Below are positions 1-8,776 of a stretch of DNA of 47,578 bases, piece after piece (positions within the stretch are counted from its first letter, which is position 1; every line of letters begins with the position of its first letter). Under the pieces are notes generated by a model. It made no database searches. It saw nothing but the letters and a program-made list of their open reading frames with translations, and was not told the DNA's origin. A program made the position numbers and the translations under genes. This DNA comes from Deltaproteobacteria bacterium (GTDB taxonomy: Bacteria > Desulfobacterota > Desulfuromonadia > Desulfuromonadales > Geopsychrobacteraceae), in assembly GCA_024276905.1 (NCBI GenBank), contig JAJRWF010000107.1:1-47578 (forward strand). Reading direction: 5' to 3'.

Positions 1-1
1 C

Positions 2-391
2 AAAGGCACAGATTTCACCTCGGAGTATGAACGAATCTTTGAACTATTCCCACGCTTACACGAACGACGCAAACAGCGCAGTGAGTCTCTTTCTGGTGGC
101 GAACAACAGATGCTGGCAGTCGGCCGTGCCCTGCTGACCGGCTGTAACTTTCTGATGCTCGACGAACCCTCGATGGGACTGGCCCCGGTATTGAAATATG
201 AGTTGTTCCGTAAACTCAAACAGCTCAATGACGAAGGAATGACGATTCTGCTCATCGAACAGAACGCTAACCTGGCCCTGCATCTGGCCCATCGCGGCTA
301 TGTTCTCGATACCGGAAAAATCGTCGCCGAGGGCACAAGTGAAGAGTTGCTGGGGAATCCCGAGGTTAAAAAGGCCTACCTGGGCGGATAA
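2..391 (+). CDS. LivF-type ABC transporter ATPase, 3' part (cut by window edge)
   Basis: This is the C-terminal ~129 residues of a branched-chain amino acid type ABC transporter ATPase; the N-terminus with the Walker A lies before the window. Reading frame 2 is open from the first base. It shows the ABC signature LSGGEQQ, then a Walker B region ending in MLDEPSMGLAP, the switch region LLIEQNANLAL, and the typical LivF ending ...KKAYLGG. LivF proteins sit on the cytoplasmic face and drive import together with LivG. A separate complete liv operon lies on the opposite strand from 2754, so this is a paralogue, probably the last gene of a second liv-type operon to the left. UrtE (urea) is a less likely alternative because no urea-specific context is visible. 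Confidence 0.9.
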   Translation, partial: KGTDFTSEYERIFELFPRLHERRKQRSESLSGGEQQMLAVGRALLTGCNFLMLDEPSMGLAPVLKYELFRKLKQLNDEGMTILLIEQNANLALHLAHRGYVLDTGKIVAEGTSEELLGNPEVKKAYLGG

Positions 392-396
392 TACTT

Positions 397-840
397 TTAT
401 TCTCCGACTTTCTTACCGAGCAGTTCCACTCTCTGCACGACCCAGTAGGCCCCGGTGACCGCAAGGATCAGAACCGCCAGTCCGATCATTGCTGTGTACT
501 CGACCTCCTTGTAATCAACCAGCACCACCTTTCTGGCCAACGCCAGCAGGGAAACCAGCAGGACTGCGCGGACTTTGACCACTGCTGTGCCGCTTGAAAT
601 TTCCGGCAGCACGGTGTGATTGAATTCCAGCGCGATCAGTACGGTCATGAAGGCTCCGAAGACACTGATAAATGCCGTATGATTGAGTGCGGCGGGCCCG
701 GCGACCACAACATGGTACAGCTCAACCGCCGCGTGTAGCAGAGTCATGACCACGGAGAGCGAAACCATCAGGGTGAGCGCCGCAACCATCAGAATTTCAA
801 ACCAGTTATAACCCTTGGTCCCGAACAACAAACGTTTCAT
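397..840 (-). CDS. PsiE-like phosphate-starvation-inducible membrane protein
   Basis: A 147-residue integral membrane protein of the PsiE family. Four hydrophobic segments are visible: around the N-terminal WFEILMVAALTLMVSLSVVM, the middle FISVFGAFMTVLIALEF, the RAVLLVSLLALARKVVLVD stretch, and a C-terminal helix ending before the tail RVELLGKKVGE. The start at 840 is chosen over an in-frame upstream ATG at 873 because an AAGGAG ribosome-binding site lies 5 bases upstream. Its stop is 6 bases from the convergent livF paralogue. The biochemical role of PsiE proteins is unknown; the name comes from regulation in E. coli, and nothing here shows phosphate control. Confidence 0.75.
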   Translation of the reverse strand: MKRLLFGTKGYNWFEILMVAALTLMVSLSVVMTLLHAAVELYHVVVAGPAALNHTAFISVFGAFMTVLIALEFNHTVLPEISSGTAVVKVRAVLLVSLLALARKVVLVDYKEVEYTAMIGLAVLILAVTGAYWVVQRVELLGKKVGE

Positions 841-915
841 GCCAGCTCCTTGCAAATCTTCAGGTATACGCATTCTAAACTTCAGATATAAACAATTTTA
901 AATTACAGCGGGATT

Positions 916-2598
916 TTAAACTTCTGCCCGAAGACGATTGGCGGCAGCGACCAGCTCATAAAGACGCGGCAAGACCAGATGCCCGACCTTCCAGGGAAAG
1001 AGGATATCGAGTCCTTGTTTCTCAACGTCGGCCAGCGCCTGCCGCAGAGCTCCAACCAGCCCATCGGGATGATCCGCGTAGCAACGGATACTGTATTCGA
1101 GCAGTCGGCCAATGGCTTCAGTCTGTCCCTGATCAACCAACTGCTCAACCCGGCTCAGATCGATGCGATGGCGTCCGTAATCGATCAGTCGTCCTTCGCG
1201 GACATCGATACGCAACTTACCATCATCACGGCGGGCATCAAAACGACCGGGATCAAAGGAGCGCTTGTGCACCACATGCAGTGCAGATCCGGAAGCGGAC
1301 AAAGACGGTGGCTCCCCAGCCAGAGCTGCCGCTTTATCACTTACATCATAGGGACGATAATTGTCCATTAAAATCACCCGATCGGCGACCGCCAGATAAT
1401 CCCCTGAACCACCCGTGACAATGATACTGGAAACCCCTTCTCGCTCATAGAGTTCGCGTACCCGGTGCAGCAATGGAGTAATCGGTTCCTGTTCAGAGCT
1501 GACCAACTGCTGCATGCGCCGGTCGCGAATCATGAAATTGGTCGCAGAGGTATCTTCGTCGATCAGCAAACAGTCGGCACCACATTCGAGTGCTTCAATA
1601 ATATTGGCCGCCTGCGAGGTACTGCCGCTGGCATTTTCGGTCGAAAAACAGGTTGTTGAACGGTTCCCGGGCAGGGTGCCGATAAAGGGGCTGATATCGA
1701 CCTGATGGATGGCACGGTGGTCTTCGGCACGGATCTTTACTGCACCGGCGGTAGTCACCACCAACTCACGGCCATCAGCGGGCCGGTGATTATAAACTCC
1801 ATACTCCAGAGCCTGTAACAGGGTTGATTTACCGTGAAATCCACCGCCGACAATCAGGGTTACCCCGCGCGGAATCAGCATGCCGCTGATCTCACCACCA
1901 TGAGGTAAGGTTGTTCGACAACGCAGGCTGTCCGGAGCAGAAAAAGCAACACCTCCAGCCAACGGCCGGTCGTCGACACCGCTGCGGCGCGGCAGCAGGG
2001 AATGGTCGGCAACAAAGGCCACCGCCTGAACCTCGCTCAACCAACCGCGCAACCAGTCCTGATCCTCAACCTGTTCGACATGACGGAATAGCGGAGACAG
2101 ATCCTGCCCTTGGTACAGAAGGGCCTCATCAACAACCCGCGGTAATTCCTCAAATAACATCTGGCGGGCATCTTCCACCCGGAGAGAGCGCCCATCGGCC
2201 GGCAGAGCGAGTAACAGACGCGCTTCAATACCAGAGCGTTCAATCAGGACTGCGTTTCGCCGCAAAACCTGCTGGCCACTGGTGGCAATTCTTACCTCAC
2301 CGCTGTGGCCGGTACCACGTTGCCCCCTGACGTGCTGCCTGATGGACCGGTCAACGGCACGGGCGAGAAAATCCTCCAACGCCGTCTGCCGAACAGGGTT
2401 GGAACTAAGTTCAACCGCTAGCCCATGTTGTGCAGCCTCGACCCAGATACTGATCCGCGAGGGCAAAGCATAGGGATCTCCCTGGACATGATCAAAGGTT
2501 AAACGGAAGGTGCTGAACCGGTAACTTCCGGCCAGTTGCTTGTAGGCCTTGTAGCCCTTACCGGCAATCCTGTCCAGACAATCTTTCAGTTGTTGCAT
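916..2598 (-). CDS. ABC-class predicted ATPase (PF09818/COG3044 family)
   Basis: A 560-residue protein of the predicted ABC-class ATPase family. The N-terminus has the family-typical GKGYKAYKQLAGSY segment. Near the middle is a Walker A written GGGFHGKSTLLQAL, followed by LLIDEDTSATNF as a Walker B/DE region and SSIIVTGGSGDYL. The start at 2598 (MQQLKDCLDRIAGKGYKAYK) is chosen because the family usually begins shortly before that motif; an ORF extension to 2712 would run into the liv terminator. No transmembrane segments are seen, so it is probably cytoplasmic. The family has no established function, although it is often mis-annotated. It is transcribed away from the liv terminator and appears monocistronic. 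Confidence 0.85.
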   Translation of the reverse strand: MQQLKDCLDRIAGKGYKAYKQLAGSYRFSTFRLTFDHVQGDPYALPSRISIWVEAAQHGLAVELSSNPVRQTALEDFLARAVDRSIRQHVRGQRGTGHSGEVRIATSGQQVLRRNAVLIERSGIEARLLLALPADGRSLRVEDARQMLFEELPRVVDEALLYQGQDLSPLFRHVEQVEDQDWLRGWLSEVQAVAFVADHSLLPRRSGVDDRPLAGGVAFSAPDSLRCRTTLPHGGEISGMLIPRGVTLIVGGGFHGKSTLLQALEYGVYNHRPADGRELVVTTAGAVKIRAEDHRAIHQVDISPFIGTLPGNRSTTCFSTENASGSTSQAANIIEALECGADCLLIDEDTSATNFMIRDRRMQQLVSSEQEPITPLLHRVRELYEREGVSSIIVTGGSGDYLAVADRVILMDNYRPYDVSDKAAALAGEPPSLSASGSALHVVHKRSFDPGRFDARRDDGKLRIDVREGRLIDYGRHRIDLSRVEQLVDQGQTEAIGRLLEYSIRCYADHPDGLVGALRQALADVEKQGLDILFPWKVGHLVLPRLYELVAAANRLRAEV

Positions 2599-2689
2599 GG
2601 TTATCGCCCAGTGACAGATGGCAAGTCCCGCAGTCTTGTCCCTGCTATTGTACCTTAAACTTTGGTCCGGCGGCCCGAAGTCCGCGCGC

Positions 2690-2727
2690 AAAAAAAGTCC
2701 GACCTTCGGCACACGAAGATCGGACTT
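2690..2727 (-). terminator. Rho-independent terminator of the liv operon
   Basis: A 14-bp inverted repeat (2695-2708 with 2714-2727, one non-Watson-Crick pair) is followed on the - strand by a run of seven T. It lies 27 bases after the livF stop and before the ATPase gene, as expected for the end of livKHMGF. Confidence 0.85.
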
Positions 2728-2753
2728 AATTCAAAAGCGTCCAAGGAAAGAGA

Positions 2754-3461
2754 TCAGAGTCCCAGATAGGCCTTTTTAACCGCATCATTTTCAAGCAAAA
2801 CCGAGGCTTTATCGACCAGGGTGATACGACCATTCTCCATCACATAACCGCGGTGTGCAAGTTTGAGTGCCTGGTTGGCATTCTGTTCAACCAGAAAGAT
2901 GGTTGTTCCACTCTCTTCATTGATCTTTTTGATGATCTCGAAAATCTGCTGGATGATCAAGGGAGCAAGACCGAGCGACGGTTCATCGAGCAGCAACAGA
3001 CGCGGCCTGGCCATCAGCGCCCGCGAGATAGCAAGCATCTGCTGCTCACCACCGGACAGGGTTCCGCCAAGCTGACTACGACGTTGATCAAGGATCGGAA
3101 AGAGATCGAAGACCATGTCGAGATCGGTCTTGATCGCGGCCTTGTCCTTGCGCAGAAAAGCGCCCATATCAAGATTCTCAAGAACCGTCATCCCCGGGAA
3201 AATTCGGCGACCTTCGGGAACCTGGCAGATCCCGAGTTGCACGATAGATTCGGGTTTAAGCTGATGGATACGGCTGCCCTTGAAGGCGATCTCGCCCTTG
3301 CGCGGCGGGGTGATTCCGCAGATCGACATCAGGGTGGTTGTTTTCCCCGCGCCGTTGGCGCCGATCAGGGTAACGATCTCGCCCTCTTCAATGTCTATTG
3401 TGACATCCTTGAGAGCCTGGATATTGCCGTAATATGTCTGGATATTCTGCAGTCTAAGCAT
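2754..3461 (-). CDS. livF: Branched-chain amino acid ABC transporter ATP-binding protein LivF
   Basis: A full-length LivF (235 residues), one of the two cytoplasmic ATPases that power uptake of leucine, isoleucine and valine or related substrates. Walker A is GANGAGKTT, the signature is LSGGEQQ, Walker B runs into LLLLDEPSLGLAPL, and the switch region reads IFLVEQNANQAL. It ends with the typical KKAYLGL. It is the last gene of livKHMGF, 31 bases after livG, and is followed by a strong terminator. Its C-terminal part closely resembles the livF fragment at the left window edge, which shows that they are paralogues. Confidence 0.95.
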   Translation of the reverse strand: MLRLQNIQTYYGNIQALKDVTIDIEEGEIVTLIGANGAGKTTTLMSICGITPPRKGEIAFKGSRIHQLKPESIVQLGICQVPEGRRIFPGMTVLENLDMGAFLRKDKAAIKTDLDMVFDLFPILDQRRSQLGGTLSGGEQQMLAISRALMARPRLLLLDEPSLGLAPLIIQQIFEIIKKINEESGTTIFLVEQNANQALKLAHRGYVMENGRITLVDKASVLLENDAVKKAYLGL

Positions 3462-3492
3462 CAGTTTCTCACTAAGATTGAATAGGAGATGG

Positions 3493-4296
3493 CTAAGCTT
3501 CGGCCTCTTCGCCGAGATAAGCTTCTATGACCTTCGGGTTATCTTTAATCTCATTCGGGGTCCCTGTCGCGATCTTCTTGCCATACTCCATGACATGGAT
3601 CTTGTCAGAGATGTTCATTACCAGCTTCATGTCATGTTCGATCAACAGGATGGCAATCTGTTCTTCGTCGCGAATGCGACAGATCAATGCATCCAGATCG
3701 GTCGTCTCCTGCGGGTTCATCCCGGCAGCAGGCTCATCGAGCAACAGCAAAAAGGGTTCAGTCGCCATCGCACGGGCAATTTCAAGTCGGCGCTGTGCAC
3801 CATAGGGCAAATTTTTCGAATATTCGTTGGCAAATTCGTCCAGCCCGACTTTTTCAAGCAGGCAGTAACTGAACTCAACGATTTCCTGTTCTTCCTTGCG
3901 CGCCGCCGCACCACGCAGGATTGCACCGGTCAGACCGGTACGGGTCCGGCAATGGCGACCGATCATGACATTTTCAAGGACCGTCATATCCGGGAAGAGG
4001 CGGATATTCTGAAAGGTTCGTGCCATTCCCAGCGTGGTCACCTTGTTCGGCTTGCTGCCATTGACCCGGCGAGTCGGCTTCCCCTTGGGATGGAGCAAGA
4101 TGTCTCCAGCTGTCGGAGTATAAATCCCCGTGACACAGTTGAAAAAAGTGGTTTTCCCGGCACCGTTAGGACCGATAAGGGCAGCTATCTCGCCCTCGGA
4201 GACACTCAGATCGATCGAATCAACGGCACGCAGCCCGCCGAAATCCATCGTCAGGCCCTTGACCTCAAGTAACACTTGCTTATCGGTATCAGACAT
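3493..4296 (-). CDS. livG: Branched-chain amino acid ABC transporter ATP-binding protein LivG
   Basis: A 267-residue ATPase partner of LivF. It carries Walker A GPNGAGKTT, the LivG-style signature LPYGAQRRLEIARAM and Walker B LLLLDEPAAGMNP. The insert between Walker A and the signature is longer than in LivF, as expected for LivG. Its start overlaps the end of livM by 8 bases, which suggests translational coupling. The C-terminus is acidic and ends AYLGEEAEA. Confidence 0.95.
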   Translation of the reverse strand: MSDTDKQVLLEVKGLTMDFGGLRAVDSIDLSVSEGEIAALIGPNGAGKTTFFNCVTGIYTPTAGDILLHPKGKPTRRVNGSKPNKVTTLGMARTFQNIRLFPDMTVLENVMIGRHCRTRTGLTGAILRGAAARKEEQEIVEFSYCLLEKVGLDEFANEYSKNLPYGAQRRLEIARAMATEPFLLLLDEPAAGMNPQETTDLDALICRIRDEEQIAILLIEHDMKLVMNISDKIHVMEYGKKIATGTPNEIKDNPKVIEAYLGEEAEA

Positions 4297-5512
4297 TTTC
4301 GGTCTTTTCCTTCAATCCCTTGAATTGATATTTCTGACGGACATTGCTGATAATCCCCTGCGGACGGAAAATCATCATCAGCACCATGGCCGCACCAAAA
4401 ATGATCATCCGATACTCGGAGAAAGCACGCAGGTACTCCGGCATCAGGATCAGGATCATTGCACCAAGGATGACGCCGAGAATCGAACCCATACCACCCA
4501 GTACGACAATCGAGAGAATGATCGCTGATTCCATGAACGTAAAACTGGCCGGATTGATAAAGGTGGTCTTGGCAGCAAACATGACGCCGACCATCCCGGC
4601 CCAAAAGGCGCCAAGAGCATAGGCCGACAGTTTGGTGCGCGCCATATCGATCCCCATGGCAACACAGGCAATCTCATCCTCGCGCAGTGCGATCCAGGCA
4701 CGACCGATCCGCGAGTTCTTTAAACGCCCGGTGACAATAACCGTGAGGATCACCAGTGCAATCATAATGTAGTAGATATAGGTGGTTGAAGCGGCAATAT
4801 CCATCTTCAGACCGAACAGACTTGGCTTGTCGATATTGGCAATACCACTGGGCCCGAAAGAAAAATCACTCCAGTTTTCAAGAACGACTTTAATAATCAT
4901 GCCGAACCCAAGAGTGACAATCGCAAGATAGTCTCCGCGCAGACGCAGAATCGGAAAACCGAGAATAACCCCGAACAGACAGCTGAGAATTCCACCCACC
5001 GGCAGAACCGTCCAGAACCCAAGACCGAAATGGTGATTGAGCAGGGCGTAGGAATAGGCTCCGACCGCAAAAAAAGCGACATACCCCAGATCAAGCAGCC
5101 CCGCCAATCCAACCGTGATATTGAGGCCGAGTCCCAGCACCACGTAGATCAGGGCTGAAATCATGATTGTGCTCTGATAGGTATCGAACACCCAGGGAAA
5201 AGCCAGAGCAACGATTAACAGTGCAAACATGGCCCTGGTCCGCAGCTTCTGGTCTTCGAGCATTGCCTGGATTCTGGTTGGTTTGTTCAGATCATCCTGC
5301 CCGCTCTGGGCCGCCATCTGTCGCGCCTCTTTGCGCGCCAGGGCGTGACGCCAGACGAAAGAGAGGAGGAAAATCGCCAATCCGACCCAGAGAATATTCA
5401 TCCAGCGCCACTGAACGATCTTATCACTGGTATTGACCTTGACCACCATCAGTGGAAAGGTCAGAAAGATAAACCAGAGTGAAACGGCAAGAGACTGTTT
5501 TAAATTTTTCAT
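4289..5512 (-). CDS. livM: Branched-chain amino acid ABC transporter permease LivM
   Basis: A 407-residue inner-membrane permease. It begins with two hydrophobic segments separated by a charged stretch (about residues 57-95), then the LivM core with GLNITVGLAGLLDLGYVAFF, and the coupling-helix region GRAWIALREDEIACVAMGI followed by KLSAYALGAFWAGMVG. The N-terminal extension with two extra membrane segments is usual for LivM compared with LivH. It lies 32 bases after livH and overlaps livG by 8 bases. The pore is expected to be a LivH-LivM heterodimer. Confidence 0.95.
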   Translation of the reverse strand: MKNLKQSLAVSLWFIFLTFPLMVVKVNTSDKIVQWRWMNILWVGLAIFLLSFVWRHALARKEARQMAAQSGQDDLNKPTRIQAMLEDQKLRTRAMFALLIVALAFPWVFDTYQSTIMISALIYVVLGLGLNITVGLAGLLDLGYVAFFAVGAYSYALLNHHFGLGFWTVLPVGGILSCLFGVILGFPILRLRGDYLAIVTLGFGMIIKVVLENWSDFSFGPSGIANIDKPSLFGLKMDIAASTTYIYYIMIALVILTVIVTGRLKNSRIGRAWIALREDEIACVAMGIDMARTKLSAYALGAFWAGMVGVMFAAKTTFINPASFTFMESAIILSIVVLGGMGSILGVILGAMILILMPEYLRAFSEYRMIIFGAAMVLMMIFRPQGIISNVRQKYQFKGLKEKTENV

Positions 5513-5544
5513 CGATTACGCCTGTTGATAGCGGCTATGGCCAA

Positions 5545-6447
5545 TTAAACTTTTTGCTTGGTCGCGCGACCAAGAATCCCGGCTGGTCGCAAAATAAGAA
5601 TCAACACCAGCAGGCCGAAGGCGAAAACATCTTCGTAGTCGCTCGAAATATATCCGGCTGCGAAACTTTCAGTCAGCCCCAGAACAAGGCCGCCGAGTAC
5701 CGCACCGGGAACCGAACCGATGCCCCCCAGAACTGCAGCGGTAAAGGCCTTTACCCCGGCGAGAAAGCCAATATAAAAATTGACCTGACCGATGTAGGAC
5801 GCGACCAGCACGCCACCAATTGCTGCCAGCGCCGATCCGATGACAAAGGTCGTCGAGATCACCCGATCGACATTGATCCCAACCAGCCGTGCCATACTCA
5901 TATCCTGCTGCGTGGCGCGCATCGCCTTGCCGATCTTGGTGTACTTGATCAACAGGGTCAACATGATCATTGTCACCAGAGTCGTCACCAGGATCACCAG
6001 CTCAGGCGAACCGATGATATGGGCAATCGGTTCCATGAATTCGAAATCGGGAATCAGGGCCGGAAAGGGCAGAAAATCCGGGGTCTGGGCCAGGAGGACA
6101 TAGTTCTGGAGAAAGATCGACATGCCGATCGCACTGATCAGCGGCGACAGGCGTGGTGCATTACGCAACGGACGGTACGCCACCTTCTCCAGGGTATACC
6201 CGTAAGCACAGGAATAGACCACTGCCAACAATCCGGCGATGATCAGAATCGACACCCCGTGAAAACCGTAGATCGTCAAGACACCACAGACGATATAAGC
6301 AACAAAGGCACCGATCATATAAATTTCACCGTGGGCGAAGTTGATCAGCTGTATGATGCCGTAGACCATGGTGTAACCAAGGGCTATCAGAGCATAGATG
6401 CTCCCCCTGGTCAGACCGCCGAGAAAGAGTTCAATAAAGTATTCCAT
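5545..6447 (-). CDS. livH: Branched-chain amino acid ABC transporter permease LivH
   Basis: A 300-residue permease with about eight hydrophobic segments. Family markers are GSIYALIALGYTMVYGIIQL and INFAHGEIYMIGAF near the N-terminus, the EKVAYRPLRNAPRLSPLISA loop, and the coupling segment GKAMRATQQDMSMARLVGIN. It is the first gene after the livK hairpin. The ribosome-binding site before the ATG at 6447 is weak, so expression may depend on read-through from livK. Confidence 0.95.
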   Translation of the reverse strand: MEYFIELFLGGLTRGSIYALIALGYTMVYGIIQLINFAHGEIYMIGAFVAYIVCGVLTIYGFHGVSILIIAGLLAVVYSCAYGYTLEKVAYRPLRNAPRLSPLISAIGMSIFLQNYVLLAQTPDFLPFPALIPDFEFMEPIAHIIGSPELVILVTTLVTMIMLTLLIKYTKIGKAMRATQQDMSMARLVGINVDRVISTTFVIGSALAAIGGVLVASYIGQVNFYIGFLAGVKAFTAAVLGGIGSVPGAVLGGLVLGLTESFAAGYISSDYEDVFAFGLLVLILILRPAGILGRATKQKV

Positions 6448-6567
6448 GGAAATTCAGACCAATTGGGCAAAGCAAACAAAACCGAACGCCAGTTTGGCGC
6501 CAACAACATTCAGTTTCTTCCCGCTTAAATCAGCGCAAAAAACTGTAGAATTCTTTGTCTTAAACAT

Positions 6568-6603
6568 GTTTCAGGGGACCGGCCATTGCCGGTCCCCTGA
6601 AAC
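6568..6603 (-). terminator. Intercistronic hairpin between livK and livH
   Basis: A perfect 16-bp stem (6568-6583 with 6588-6603) with a 4-base CATT loop lies between livK and livH. It is GC-rich, but no clear T-run follows on the - strand. It is therefore more likely an RNA-stabilising or partial-termination element than a full terminator. Such hairpins keep the binding-protein message more abundant than the permease message. Confidence 0.7.
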
Positions 6604-6662
6604 GAGGTGATACAGGGCCAGGTCAGTGAACCCGACCTGCCGAAGAAGCAGCCTAATGGCGC

Positions 6663-7778
6663 TTACTTCAGCTCGGCAAATTGGCCACCTTTGACCTGAT
6701 AAACCGAGAAGCCGACACCTTCGGCGTCGCCCTTGCCGTCAAACTTGATCTTGCCGACCGGAGTCTCGACATACTGGGTTTGCAGCGCCTTGGTCACCGC
6801 GGCGTAATCGGTCGAGCCCGCTTTTTCGATGGCATTCAGCAGCGCCATGGCTGCAGAGTACCCTTCCTGAAAAAACGCACCCGGATCTTCGCCGTATGCG
6901 GCTTTAAATTCTGCAGTGGCAGCAGCGTTGAGCGGGATCGTTGACAGATCACGAGGACCGGTCATATAGGCACCCTCAGCAGCGGCACCGGCAACCTTGA
7001 TGAAGCTTACATCCTTGACTCCGTCATCAGACAGGAAGGCCGTCTTCATCCGCTTACGCTTCATCTGGGCAACCAGTTTCGAAGCCTCGGGATGATAGCC
7101 ACCGAAGATCAGGATGTCAGCCTTGACGCGACGGATTTTCTGCACGATTGAAGAATAATCCATGGCACCTGGGGTAATCCCTTCAAACAGAACGACTTCA
7201 GCCTTGCCTGATTCGTCGACGAACTTCTTGGCAAATTCCGCAAAACCTTTGCCGTAGTCGCCCTTGTCGTGCAGAACGGCAACCTTCTTGGCCCCAAGCT
7301 TGTCAATGGCAAAGTCAACCGCCAGTTTGGCCTGCATGTCATCAGAAGCGATGGTGCGATAGAAGTTGGGATAATCACCCGACTGGGTCAGGCCGGGGTT
7401 AGTTGCCGAAGGAGACATGACCGGAATTTTGGCATCCTTGTAAATACCCAGTGCCGCCTTGGTTGCACCCGAACAGATATGCCCAAGAACCACGTCAGCA
7501 CCCTGAGTCACCAGCTTGGTCGCGGTATTGGTTGCAATTTCCGGCTTGCACTGATCATCCTGGATCAGCAACTCAACCTGCTTACCGAGAACACCGCCCT
7601 TGGCATTGATTTTCTTGACCACCAGCTGGGCAGCCTTCATTGCCGGAATACCGTAAGGGGCAAGGTCACCGCTGTGAGGACCGGCAACACCGAGTTTGAT
7701 GGTATCAGCGGCCAGGGTCGGAGTGGCCAGTGTGACACAGGCGACCAGGGCTGCCAGAAGAAGATTGAAACCTTTCAT
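6663..7778 (-). CDS. livK: Branched-chain amino acid ABC transporter substrate-binding protein LivK
   Basis: A 371-residue periplasmic binding protein. A cleavable signal peptide (MKGFNLLLAALVACVTLATP, then TLAA) precedes the mature start DTIKLGVAGPHSG. The LivJ/LivK-type ligand region includes GHICSGATKAALGIY and SPSATNPGLTQSG. The start at 7778 is preceded by a near-perfect AAGGAGGT site 7 bases away, which rules out the in-frame ATG at 7820. It captures the amino acid in the periplasm and delivers it to LivHM. A promoter-like sequence lies about 65-90 bases upstream. The exact substrate cannot be read from sequence. Confidence 0.95.
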   Translation of the reverse strand: MKGFNLLLAALVACVTLATPTLAADTIKLGVAGPHSGDLAPYGIPAMKAAQLVVKKINAKGGVLGKQVELLIQDDQCKPEIATNTATKLVTQGADVVLGHICSGATKAALGIYKDAKIPVMSPSATNPGLTQSGDYPNFYRTIASDDMQAKLAVDFAIDKLGAKKVAVLHDKGDYGKGFAEFAKKFVDESGKAEVVLFEGITPGAMDYSSIVQKIRRVKADILIFGGYHPEASKLVAQMKRKRMKTAFLSDDGVKDVSFIKVAGAAAEGAYMTGPRDLSTIPLNAAATAEFKAAYGEDPGAFFQEGYSAAMALLNAIEKAGSTDYAAVTKALQTQYVETPVGKIKFDGKGDAEGVGFSVYQVKGGQFAELK

Positions 7779-7840
7779 TGAAGAGACCTCCTTGCATGAG
7801 TTTAAGTGGCGAGAAAACAATGTTTGATAAGATTTGCCTA

Positions 7841-7869
7841 GATATAATTGAATCGACCTGCGCGGTCAA
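7841..7869 (-). promoter_or_regulatory. Sigma70-like promoter of the liv operon
   Basis: On the - strand, TTGACC (7864-7869) is followed after 17 bases by TATATC (7841-7846). This is a good sigma70-type match located 63 bases upstream of the livK start codon, so it is the likely operon promoter. Confidence 0.6.
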
Positions 7870-7916
7870 GAACAAACCCGCCCAGACCTGAGCAGAACCA
7901 CCCACGAAAACAAAGA

Positions 7917-7932
7917 TGGCCATCCATGGCCA
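7917..7932. promoter_or_regulatory. Inverted repeat upstream of the liv promoter
   Basis: TGGCCAT and ATGGCCA are separated by two bases and lie about 48 bases upstream of the predicted -35 box. This could be a regulator-binding site for livK or part of the 3' region of the upstream gene. No matching second copy was found. Confidence 0.3.
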
Positions 7933-7992
7933 CTTCAGGCGAATAATAGCCAGCCATCTGCCCGGCATGGCCCTTATTCCAACAACCCTGTC

Positions 7993-8682
7993 TCAACGCA
8001 GTAACCGCGCCAGGTAGAAAAAGGTTCCACCGACACCGATACTGGTCAGAAAGTTGCCGACATTGTGAACATACTGCGAGAGACTGTAGCGCAAAGGATA
8101 AACATCGCTGAGATCCTCCAGATGGTAGACCTGAATGTAAAGCTCAGATCCCTTCCACAAAAAAATGGCCGCAAAGACCGCCATAAAAGCGATAAATCCG
8201 CGACTGATCGGGCTGTCGGAGATCGCCTGATGAATCTTGCGAATCATATCGATATTTATCAGGGCCAGAAAAACCCAGCAGCTGTTTTCTACCACGCTGA
8301 TCGTCCGCAGCGTGGCGGCATCAGGGGCGGGATTGATGGCGATAAAAATCATCGAAGCAATGATAACCGCAAGAACAGACAGATAGACCGTGAGCTTTTC
8401 ACCTTCCAGTTCGAGGGTACGACTGAACAGGTAATATTCCTGAAAACCATGAGTAATCGCCATGATTGCAATTGTCCCGAAGATGTAACCAAGGGCCTGC
8501 ACCTGCGGATACTCCAACCCCGGAAGCAACGGCATCGCCGCCGGGATGACTTCGGCAATCAGAATCAGAAAAAAACCGACGGTGATACTGGTCCAGACCC
8601 GGGCATTCCCAAGGCTGAAATAAAATGACACCATTCCGGCAATCAACCAGAGAACAACTTGCAGCAGACTCCAGTCCAACAT
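7993..8682 (-). CDS. Uncharacterised seven-TM membrane protein
   Basis: I do not recognise this gene. It encodes about 229 residues with seven evenly spaced hydrophobic helices, short loops and little else. The longest polar stretch is around EYYLFSRTLELEGEKL between helices 3 and 4. The spacing resembles 7-TM sensory modules, but no output domain or conserved catalytic residue is visible. Two ATGs in a row (8685 and 8682) follow a GGAGGT site immediately; the second, or a TTG just after it, gives better spacing than the ATG at 8700. It is transcribed toward livK but separated from it by a promoter, so it is not part of the liv operon. Confidence 0.6.
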   Translation of the reverse strand: MLDWSLLQVVLWLIAGMVSFYFSLGNARVWTSITVGFFLILIAEVIPAAMPLLPGLEYPQVQALGYIFGTIAIMAITHGFQEYYLFSRTLELEGEKLTVYLSVLAVIIASMIFIAINPAPDAATLRTISVVENSCWVFLALINIDMIRKIHQAISDSPISRGFIAFMAVFAAIFLWKGSELYIQVYHLEDLSDVYPLRYSLSQYVHNVGNFLTSIGVGGTFFYLARLLR

Positions 8683-8776
8683 CATACCTCCAGTGATCAT
8701 AACATTTACGAGTGAAGTATCAGCATGAGAAACGAATCAACACTTGCTGCGCAACAGGAGGCACGCATCTCAGGCC

